A stretch of DNA of 6,172 bases from NCBI GenBank assembly GCA_947458575.1, contig CANHBE010000157.1:1-6172 (forward strand). The letters are read 5' to 3'. Source of the DNA: Flavobacteriaceae bacterium. GTDB lineage: Bacteria > Bacteroidota > Bacteroidia > Flavobacteriales > Flavobacteriaceae. Below, one piece after another: positions 1-5,603 of the stretch. A program made the translations under genes and the position numbers. The notes under the pieces are model-generated. The model saw only the letters and a list, made by a program, of their open reading frames with translations, ran no database searches and was not told where the DNA came from. The number at the start of each line of letters is the position of its first letter. The first letter of the stretch is position 1.

Positions 1-54
1 ACCTAATTGTGCTAGCGCTTCATTCATTCCGAATTGGTCTACGATTGTTGTCAT
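1..54 (-). CDS. Aldehyde dehydrogenase, probable ALDH7-like, N-terminal fragment
   Basis: Only the first 18 codons are inside the window; the gene continues past the left edge. The visible peptide begins MTTIVDQFGMNEALAQLG. The pattern FGhxEALxQLG (h, hydrophobic) resembles what I remember of the N-terminus of flavobacterial aldehyde dehydrogenases close to ALDH7 (alpha-aminoadipic semialdehyde / piperideine-6-carboxylate dehydrogenases), which are cytoplasmic NAD(P)-dependent enzymes. No catalytic residue can be seen. The start is supported by an in-frame ATG and a perfect -7 promoter box 71 bases upstream. It lies downstream of the 3-hydroxyanthranilate dioxygenase on the same strand, which would suit a role in tryptophan or lysine aldehyde oxidation. 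However, the 257-base gap with its own promoter and a hairpin repeat suggests separate transcription. The family call rests on few residues and could be wrong. Confidence 0.55.
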   Translation of the reverse strand, partial: MTTIVDQFGMNEALAQLG

Positions 55-124
55 TTATTTGTTATTATTTGAATTATATCGTTTTACTGCGACTGTTCGC
101 AAATAAATTTGCTCGGGTGCGTGG

Positions 125-132
125 CAAAAGTA
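125..132 (-). promoter_or_regulatory. Putative Bacteroidota -7 promoter box for the aldehyde dehydrogenase gene
   Basis: On the minus strand this reads TACTTTTG, an exact match to the Bacteroidota sigma-70 -7 consensus TAnnTTTG. It would give a leader of roughly 60-65 bases before the ATG at 54. No clear TTG -33 element sits at the usual spacing. An inverted repeat (131-150) overlaps its upstream edge. The same 12-mer, TAATTACTTTTG, occurs in front of the EEP gene. Confidence 0.5.
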
Positions 133-185
133 ATTATTAATTGATAATTAGTTCTATTTTATTCTTTATTCCTTTGTGGTAGAAT

Positions 186-302
186 GCCCTAGCCCTGATA
201 GTAGCGGAAATCTTTTTTGTTTTTACAAAGAAGCCCTTCGACTTCGCTCAGGGTGACAAAAAACAAAAAAATTGGGAGCGGATAGCAGGTTCCCGGCTTC
301 TT
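186..302. repeat. Composite intergenic repeat element, flavobacterial type
   Basis: The element has two outer halves: one around 192-210 (GCCCTGATAGTAGCGGAAA) and one around 274-289 (GGGAGCGGATAGCAGG). They share the word AGCGGA and can pair at their ends (CCTG 194-197 with CAGG 286-289). Between them lie a T-run arm (213-224), a core of the widespread type CCCTTCGAC...GCTCAGGG (234-253, followed by TGACA) and an A-run arm (258-271). A further 8-base pair of arms is AAGAAGCC (228-235) with GGCTTCTT (295-302). I recall very similar multi-copy intergenic sequences in flavobacterial genomes; this is memory, not a search. It sits 9 bases after the dioxygenase stop codon and holds no plausible gene. 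It may be a dispersed repeat that also ends transcription. Confidence 0.6.
213..270. terminator. Hairpin within the repeat, possible transcription terminator
   Basis: TTTTTTGTTTTT (213-224) is the exact reverse complement of AAAAACAAAAAA (259-270). Nested inside, CCCT (234-237) pairs with AGGG (250-253), and GA (240-241) can pair with TC (248-249) around a CTTCGC loop. On the minus strand the GC-rich core is preceded by a T-rich stretch and followed by CTTCTTTGT and an A-rich arm, so it is not a textbook stem plus U-tract in that direction. On the plus strand the core is followed by an A-run, again atypical. The position just after the dioxygenase stop suits termination of the minus-strand transcript, but this is uncertain. 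Confidence 0.35.
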
Positions 303-311
303 CAAAATAAA

Positions 312-845
312 CTACTTGATATATCTCGGATCTGTTTCCATGACTGTTGCACATTTTTCGCATGTTCTCAACGTTAGTGAATTGTAAAAATGTTGGTAAT
401 GTGGCAGAAAATCCTTTTCGATATCGTGCAATTCGAAATAAACTTCATAGAGTTTGTGGTTGCAATTTTCGCAATGCCAAAGCAAGCCATCTTTGAATCC
501 TTTTCCTGCCCGCTTTCGCTCGATAACCAAGCCTATTGAGTCTTTATATCGAACCGGTGAATGTGGAACTTTTGCGGGATGCAAATAGATATCTCCGGCG
601 TTTAGCTCCATTTCTTTTCGCTGGCCTTCATCTTGAATAATGACCTTTATTGATCCTTCCAATTGATAAAACAACTCCTCCGTTTCATTGTAGTGATAGT
701 CTTTTCTGGCGTTGGGTCCGGCGACAACCATGACGATGTAATCTTCTGAGTCCACGTAAAGATTTTTGTTACTCACCGGTGGTTTTAGCAAGTGCTTATT
801 CTCGCTAATCCATCGATTAAGGTTGAAAGGTTTTATCGTTGCCAT
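312..845 (-). CDS. nbaC: 3-hydroxyanthranilate 3,4-dioxygenase
   Basis: A cytoplasmic non-haem Fe(II) cupin dioxygenase that opens the ring of 3-hydroxyanthranilate to 2-amino-3-carboxymuconate semialdehyde, in the kynurenine route of tryptophan catabolism or on the way to quinolinate and NAD. The 177-residue length fits the bacterial family. The expected residues fall at nearly the same numbers as in the Cupriavidus enzyme: iron ligands H51, E57 and H95; substrate-contacting R47, R99 and E109. The conserved N-terminal FNLNRWI...HLLKPPV stretch and PNARKDYHYNETEE are present. The C-terminus has the second, rubredoxin-like metal site as two CxxC pairs, C125/C128 and C162/C165, so this is the long bacterial form. 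The ATG at 845 gives the standard MxxIKPFNLNRW start. The upstream EEP gene ends 42 bases before it on the same strand, so co-transcription is possible; TACTTTTC at 859-866 (minus) is a near match to a -7 box. The later pathway step is not visible here. Confidence 0.96.
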   Translation of the reverse strand: MATIKPFNLNRWISENKHLLKPPVSNKNLYVDSEDYIVMVVAGPNARKDYHYNETEELFYQLEGSIKVIIQDEGQRKEMELNAGDIYLHPAKVPHSPVRYKDSIGLVIERKRAGKGFKDGLLWHCENCNHKLYEVYFELHDIEKDFLPHYQHFYNSLTLRTCEKCATVMETDPRYIK

Positions 846-887
846 CGCGCTCGATTTAGAAAAGTAAAGCTGTGAAATTGAAAAAAG

Positions 888-2021
888 TTAGTTTGAACTG
901 ACCCTGTCAACTGTCTTGTTTGCTTCCTTTATGAGATAAATGTATACCGGAAAGTGGTCACTAAAGCCAACCTCATTAGCACCGTGACGCAAAGGGTAGC
1001 CTTTATATTGACCTGTAGTAGTAATCATGTACGGTTTGTTGTAAATTCCTGCTTTCCAATATTGAAAGGACGAATAATCCTTTCGGATTAAAGACTCTGA
1101 AAACATAATTTGATCGAAAATATCGCCGGCGTCGCGGTAGAAGAGCGAAGCATTTCCTTCCTTAGCCATTTGTTCGAATGGGTTGTAAATCCCGAAAGGC
1201 TCAACTTCAGACTTTTTTAACTTAGCGCCAATTCCTTCTTTAACGCTTTTGTTGTAGGTTCCGTCATTTAAATCGCCCATAGTTATGATTTTTGCATTCG
1301 GGTTAATTTTAAAGATCGAATCCATTATTTTTCGGTTGAGTCGACCTGCTTCTTCGCGATAAGGGCTGCTTTTTTTCTCTCCTCCGGACCGAGAAGGCCA
1401 GTGATTGACCATAACGTTTACCTCTTCACCGTCTAAAAATCCGGTTACCAACAGAATGTCACGCGTGTACACTCGTTCTCCAACATTAGCCTCAATCTTA
1501 TCTTTGTCGGCTTTATCTTCTTCACTTTCTTTATCCTTATCTTTTCCTTTGGACTCCTTTTTGTAAATCAGTAACGGAATATTGATATAACTAGTGGGTT
1601 TGAAGTGCTTTTTTTGATACAAAAGTGCCACATCAATTCCTCTTCTGTCGGGCGAGTCAAAATGAACAATACCATAGTCGCTTGCAGCTAATTTTGGCTC
1701 TTTTACTAAGTCTTCGAGAACACCCCTGTTTTCAATCTCACAACCGCCAATTAGTGTTGGAGCATTCGAATTTTCCGTCGTTCCTATTTCGGATAATACG
1801 CGAGCTAGATTATGCAACTTTTTATGATACTTCTCGGATGTCCAATTCTGGGCGCCATTAGGCAGCCATTCTTCATCATCGTTAGCGTTATTTATGGTGT
1901 CAAATAGATTCTCAAAATTGTAAAAAGCTACTGTATGAACCATAAACTTCTTTTGCTGCGCTAAAGCAATATTCATGCTTGATAAGATGGTCAAAAGACC
2001 AATCATATTTGTGATTCTCAT
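888..2021 (-). CDS. Secreted endonuclease/exonuclease/phosphatase (EEP, DNase I-like) family protein
   Basis: A 377-residue EEP-fold metal-dependent hydrolase. These enzymes cut phosphodiester or phosphomonoester bonds; the substrate cannot be read from sequence. An N-terminal signal peptide (about residues 1-21, ending ALA before QQ, no lipobox cysteine) points to export to the periplasm or outside. The family motifs appear in order: FYNFENLFD (N35, E37-N38), GGCEIENRG (metal-binding Glu at 95 or 97), RRGIDVALLY (127-135), NHWPSRSGG (H207), MGDLND (D250, N252) and FSDHFPV (D355, H356). All catalytic positions expected of the fold are present. Residues 154-175 form a lysine/aspartate/glutamate-rich insertion (18 of 22 charged) between two core strands. 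The ATG at 2021 starts the signal peptide; the next in-frame Met (residue 6) would shorten it. The gene is divergent from the TonB receptor operon, with a perfect -7 box at 2069-2076. A role in nucleic acid or phosphate-ester scavenging is inferred. Confidence 0.88.
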   Translation of the reverse strand: MRITNMIGLLTILSSMNIALAQQKKFMVHTVAFYNFENLFDTINNANDDEEWLPNGAQNWTSEKYHKKLHNLARVLSEIGTTENSNAPTLIGGCEIENRGVLEDLVKEPKLAASDYGIVHFDSPDRRGIDVALLYQKKHFKPTSYINIPLLIYKKESKGKDKDKESEEDKADKDKIEANVGERVYTRDILLVTGFLDGEEVNVMVNHWPSRSGGEKKSSPYREEAGRLNRKIMDSIFKINPNAKIITMGDLNDGTYNKSVKEGIGAKLKKSEVEPFGIYNPFEQMAKEGNASLFYRDAGDIFDQIMFSESLIRKDYSSFQYWKAGIYNKPYMITTTGQYKGYPLRHGANEVGFSDHFPVYIYLIKEANKTVDRVSSN

Positions 2022-2068
2022 ATGATGAATGTATTAATTTAGTTTTAAGTTTAACATAAACTTGGCAT

Positions 2069-2076
2069 CAAAAGTA
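2069..2076 (-). promoter_or_regulatory. Putative -7 promoter box for the EEP gene
   Basis: The minus strand reads TACTTTTG, matching TAnnTTTG exactly, and predicts a leader of about 40 bases. It lies inside a 12-base word (2069-2080, TAATTACTTTTG on the minus strand) identical to the one upstream of the aldehyde dehydrogenase gene. No TTG -33 element is evident. Its upstream edge touches the palindrome at 2076-2089. Confidence 0.5.
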
Positions 2077-2089
2077 ATTAATATTAATT
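2076..2089. promoter_or_regulatory. 14-bp perfect palindrome between divergent promoters, candidate operator
   Basis: AATTAATATTAATT is its own reverse complement. It lies between the minus-strand -7 box (2069-2076) and the plus-strand -7 box (2097-2104), so a protein bound here could affect both transcription units. The region is very AT-rich, which makes chance palindromes more likely, and no known regulator motif is recognised. Confidence 0.3.
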
Positions 2090-2096
2090 TAATAGG

Positions 2097-2104
2097 TACA
2101 TTTG
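2097..2104 (+). promoter_or_regulatory. Putative -7 promoter box for the TonB receptor operon
   Basis: TACATTTG matches the Bacteroidota consensus TAnnTTTG exactly and would place transcription start near 2110, with a leader of about 50 bases before the ATG at 2160. No TTG is present at the expected -33 spacing; the only nearby TTG (2062-2064) is too far upstream. Confidence 0.5.
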
Positions 2105-2159
2105 CATCCGTTAAGAAATAATTATTCTTAGAAAAAGACGATATAAATTTAAATAATCT

Positions 2160-4967
2160 ATGAGAAAACTTGTTATTAGTACATTATTTGTAATGCAAGT
2201 GGTTTTTGTTTTCGCACAAACAACGACTGGTGTAACTGGAAAAGTAGTCGATTCAAAAACACAAAAAGCATTACAAAATGTTGTTGTTGAAGTAATTAAT
2301 TCTAATCTAACTACGCTAACTGATATTCGTGGGAAATTTATTTTCGATGACATGGTGCAGGGAAACCAAGTGATAAAGATCAAGACACAGGGTTATGAGG
2401 ATCAGCTGCTTCAGGTTGAGATTGAATCAGGAAAAATACTTGATTTAGGATCAATATTATTAGCTGAAGATCAAACACAAGAACTACAGCTTGCTTTAAT
2501 AACAATTACGGAGAATGATCTCGGGGATGACAATAGTGGCTCTGAAACCACTGCGGGTTTGTTGCAAGCGAGTCGTGATGTATTTCAACAAGCGGCTGCC
2601 TTCAATTGGGGCCAATCTCGTTTTAGAATCCGTGGCCTAGATAACGAATACGGAATCACAATGATTAACGGTGTTATCATGAATAAGATATACGATGGGC
2701 GACCACAATGGGGTAACTGGGGCGGACTTAATGACGCCACTAGAAATCAAGAATTTACAATGGGGACAGCGCCTTCAGATTACACTTTTGGAGGAATATT
2801 AGGGACTCAGGAAATAAACACAAGAGCCTCTATTTACAGAAAAGGATCAAGAGTTTCTTTTTCGGGAACAAACACCAATTATACCTGGCGAACGATGGCA
2901 ACACATGCTTCAGGAATGAATACTAATGGTTGGGCATTTGTTGTTTCGGCTTCTGCAAGAGGTGCGAGAGAGGGATATTTTGAGGGCACAGATTACGACT
3001 CTAAATCACTTTTTGCAAGTGTAGAAAAAAAATTCAATGACCATCACTCTTTAAACTTTACTTCGATATACTCTGAAAATAGTCGAGGTAGAAATTCTCC
3101 TAACACGGACGAAGTAACAAGATTGGCTGGTGAGAAATACAATTCTTATTGGGGTTGGTTTGATGGGCGTAAAAGAAATTCTCGAGATCGTGATGTCAAT
3201 GAACCTATCTTAATGCTTTCGCACTACTGGAAAATCAATGACAACACATCAATTACGACCAACTTAACACATCAATTTGGAAGAATTGGTAATAGCAGAC
3301 TTGACTTTCAAGGGGTAGCTAACCCAGACCCAACTTATTACAGAAATTTACCAAGTTTCTACACTTCTGCATATAATCCTGACGATTACACCGATTTCTT
3401 GGGTGATGATCCGGAAAATGTGGCCAACGGTATTGCCGCTGCTGCCAACTTTAGAGCAAACCGACAAATTAATTGGGATAAGCTATATCAAGCCAATCAA
3501 ACTTCTGACGGTCACAGTGCATACATTTTGTATGAAGACCGAACAGATGATAAAGTATGGACTGCAAATTCATTTATCAGTTCCAAACTCGCTGACAACA
3601 TCAATATGAATGGTGGTGTTACATACAGAAGTTTGAGATCACATAATTTTCAAAATCTATTAGATCTTTTGGGAGGTAAGTTCTTCGAAGATTATGATAA
3701 CTTTCAAGTTGGTGATGAGCAACAAACGGACTTAAATAACCCAAATAGAAGAGTTGTGGAAGGAGACACTTTCGGTTACAACTATAATCTTTATGCTAAT
3801 ACTATTGATGCGTTCACTCAGTTTAAATTTACCTACAAAAAGATAGACTTTTACCTTGGTCAGTCTTTTGCCAGAACAGAGTATCAGAGAGAAGGGTTGT
3901 ACAGAAATGGTTTGTATCCTACAAATTCATTCGGAAAAAGTGATAAGTATATTTATGAAACTTTTGGTTTTAAGGGTGGTTTGACATATAAAATCACTGG
4001 AAGACACTTTCTTGGTTTTAATGCAGCATACATGACAAAAGCGCCAACTTTAAGAAATGTGTTTCCTAATGCTCGACTCAACAATAATGCGCTTGAGGGG
4101 CTTGGTCCTGAAAACATCACGAGTTTAGATGCCAGTTATATTGTAAAGGCGCCTAAATTTAAAGCCAGATTTACGGCTTTTTATACGAACATTAAAAACG
4201 CAACAGAGACATCATTCTTCTTTGGAGAAGGTATTTTTGACGACGATAACGGAGATGGAGGAGATGCTTTTGTGGCAGAGACTGTCTCTAATATCGAAAA
4301 AAGGAATATTGGATTAGAGCTCGGTATGGAGTACAATTTGTCCTCCACAATAAAACTGACACTTGCAGGTGCTTATGGAGAATATATCTTCAACAATAAT
4401 CCAAACGTAAGCCTAAACAATGACAATTTAGCTTCGCCTACCAATACAAATCCCGTAACTGATTTTGGGAAAGCTTATCTGAAAGGATACAGAGTTTCTG
4501 GTGGTCCGCAAACTGCGGCTTCTTTTGGAATTGAATATCGAGATCCTAAGTTCTGGTGGATAGGAGCAAACGCCAATTATCTTGCAAACAATTATCTAGA
4601 CGTTTCTTCTCTTTTGAGAACCAACAACTTTTATAAGAATCCAGGTGATCTCGAAGGGCTTCCGTTCCCAGAAGCTTCAACTGAACGAGCAGATCAATTG
4701 TTAAAGCAAGAAAAATTTAGTGATGTCACTTTGGTAAATCTAACCGGTGGTAAATCTTGGAGAATTAAAGGGAAGACAATAGGTTTCTTTGCATCGGTAA
4801 ATAACGTGTTTGACGTATTATACAAAACAGGAGGTTTTGAACAAACCAGAAACGCCAACTTTAGAGAGGTAAATCAAGATGTTTCTAGCGGTACTCCTGC
4901 TTTTGCTCCAAAATATTTCTTCGCTTTTGGCAGAACATTCTTCGTTAATCTTTATGTTAACTTTTAA
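2160..4967 (+). CDS. TonB-dependent outer-membrane receptor with N-terminal carboxypeptidase-regulatory-like domain
   Basis: A 935-residue outer-membrane active transporter driven by TonB-ExbBD. Visible parts are: a signal peptide (residues 1-19, ending VFA before QTTT); a carboxypeptidase D regulatory-like domain (about 23-100, starting GVTGKVVDSKTQKALQNVVV); a plug domain (about 115-245) with RFRIRGLDNEYG (R158-G159) and MINGVIM (168-174); then a 22-stranded type beta barrel ending GRTFFVNLYVNF with a terminal Phe. An acidic stretch DDDNGDGGD at 694-702, probably in an extracellular loop, resembles a calcium-binding loop. There is no SusD-like gene beside it, so it is not a typical SusC glycan transporter. 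I recall the stretches FVAETVSNIEKRNIGLE and KGYRVSGGPQTAASFGIEYR as typical of a flavobacterial receptor group often found beside DUF5689 genes. The substrate is unknown. It heads an operon: the next gene starts 10 bases after its stop. Confidence 0.93.
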   Translation: MRKLVISTLFVMQVVFVFAQTTTGVTGKVVDSKTQKALQNVVVEVINSNLTTLTDIRGKFIFDDMVQGNQVIKIKTQGYEDQLLQVEIESGKILDLGSILLAEDQTQELQLALITITENDLGDDNSGSETTAGLLQASRDVFQQAAAFNWGQSRFRIRGLDNEYGITMINGVIMNKIYDGRPQWGNWGGLNDATRNQEFTMGTAPSDYTFGGILGTQEINTRASIYRKGSRVSFSGTNTNYTWRTMATHASGMNTNGWAFVVSASARGAREGYFEGTDYDSKSLFASVEKKFNDHHSLNFTSIYSENSRGRNSPNTDEVTRLAGEKYNSYWGWFDGRKRNSRDRDVNEPILMLSHYWKINDNTSITTNLTHQFGRIGNSRLDFQGVANPDPTYYRNLPSFYTSAYNPDDYTDFLGDDPENVANGIAAAANFRANRQINWDKLYQANQTSDGHSAYILYEDRTDDKVWTANSFISSKLADNINMNGGVTYRSLRSHNFQNLLDLLGGKFFEDYDNFQVGDEQQTDLNNPNRRVVEGDTFGYNYNLYANTIDAFTQFKFTYKKIDFYLGQSFARTEYQREGLYRNGLYPTNSFGKSDKYIYETFGFKGGLTYKITGRHFLGFNAAYMTKAPTLRNVFPNARLNNNALEGLGPENITSLDASYIVKAPKFKARFTAFYTNIKNATETSFFFGEGIFDDDNGDGGDAFVAETVSNIEKRNIGLELGMEYNLSSTIKLTLAGAYGEYIFNNNPNVSLNNDNLASPTNTNPVTDFGKAYLKGYRVSGGPQTAASFGIEYRDPKFWWIGANANYLANNYLDVSSLLRTNNFYKNPGDLEGLPFPEASTERADQLLKQEKFSDVTLVNLTGGKSWRIKGKTIGFFASVNNVFDVLYKTGGFEQTRNANFREVNQDVSSGTPAFAPKYFFAFGRTFFVNLYVNF

Positions 4968-4977
4968 AAATTTAGCT

Positions 4978-5595
4978 ATGAAAAAATTTAGTATTATCTT
5001 TAGTAGTATCGCGTTATTGGCGACTTCCTTGGGCTGTGCGCCTGAAGATGACATCGAAAACCCAGCGATTGTGCCATTCGCTTTTTATCAGGACTTCACT
5101 AGTAATACCCAAGATGGTCAGGACATTGATATTGCTGGTTGGACAAATTATGCCGAAGCAGGAACTGTTAAGTGGAAACAAGGAATTTTCAGTGGAACAA
5201 AGTATGCTGAGTTTTCAGGTTACCAATCAGGGCAGGCTTCTAATATTGGTTGGTTAATTTCCCCTGCTATCAATATGGACTTGCAGGTCAATGAAAAATT
5301 GGCTTTTGATGTTGCTCAAGCATATGTTGGTAGCAGTTCAAACTCTATTGAACTTTTTGTTTCAAAAAACTTTGATGGTGTGAATGTTTTGGATGCTACA
5401 TGGAGGTCTATTCCTTTCAACAAGCCGCCTTTGAACTTTGATTCTAATTTCGATTTCTTTAGTTCCGGAATTATAGACTTGTCAGAATATACAGGATCTA
5501 TATACCTCGCTTTCAAAGTCAAAAGTTCTGGGACTAATTTTTCTCTAGACGGAACCTACACAATTGACAATATTCGTATTTTTAACCAAAAGTAA
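4978..5595 (+). CDS. Small lipoprotein with choice-of-anchor J / DUF5017-like beta-sandwich domain
   Basis: A 205-residue predicted lipoprotein. The N-terminus MKKFSIIFSSIALLATSLGC is a lipoprotein signal with the modified cysteine at residue 20; the -3 residue is Ser rather than Leu, a relaxed lipobox. The residues after it (APEDDIE) are acidic, as in the Bacteroidota lipoprotein export signal, suggesting display on the cell surface. The rest is beta-rich with features of choice-of-anchor J domains: GW (54-55), GWLISPAINM (91-100), a central IELFVSKNFDG strand, SGIIDLSEYTGSIYLAFK and a closing YTIDNIRIF (D197). No catalytic motif is seen; binding or adhesion is the likely role. The ATG at 4978 is chosen because it begins the lipoprotein signal; the same frame is open back to 4879, but those codons overlap the receptor gene. 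It is probably a surface partner of the receptor. Confidence 0.82.
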   Translation: MKKFSIIFSSIALLATSLGCAPEDDIENPAIVPFAFYQDFTSNTQDGQDIDIAGWTNYAEAGTVKWKQGIFSGTKYAEFSGYQSGQASNIGWLISPAINMDLQVNEKLAFDVAQAYVGSSSNSIELFVSKNFDGVNVLDATWRSIPFNKPPLNFDSNFDFFSSGIIDLSEYTGSIYLAFKVKSSGTNFSLDGTYTIDNIRIFNQK

Positions 5596-5603
5596 ACCGT
5601 ACC

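Noticed and set aside
186..302. Non-coding RNA or tRNA-like gene in the structured intergenic region
   Set aside because: The paired segments do not form a cloverleaf or any RNA family I recognise; a dispersed repeat with a hairpin explains it better.
1625..1861. Plus-strand open frame opposite the EEP gene
   Set aside because: It is antisense to conserved EEP coding sequence and its product has no recognisable domain or start context.
2111..2383. Minus-strand open frame opposite the start of the receptor gene
   Set aside because: It covers the leader, signal peptide and regulatory-like domain coding of the receptor on the other strand; its product is threonine- and phenylalanine-rich without motifs.
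4879..4977. N-terminal extension of the small lipoprotein gene to an earlier in-frame ATG at 4879
   Set aside because: It overlaps the 3' end of the receptor gene and would bury the lipoprotein signal 33 residues inside; the ATG at 4978 gives a clean signal and a normal operon gap.
2160..5595. SusC/SusD-type glycan utilisation pair
   Set aside because: The protein after the receptor is a 205-residue beta-sandwich lipoprotein, not an alpha-helical TPR-containing SusD of about 500 residues.
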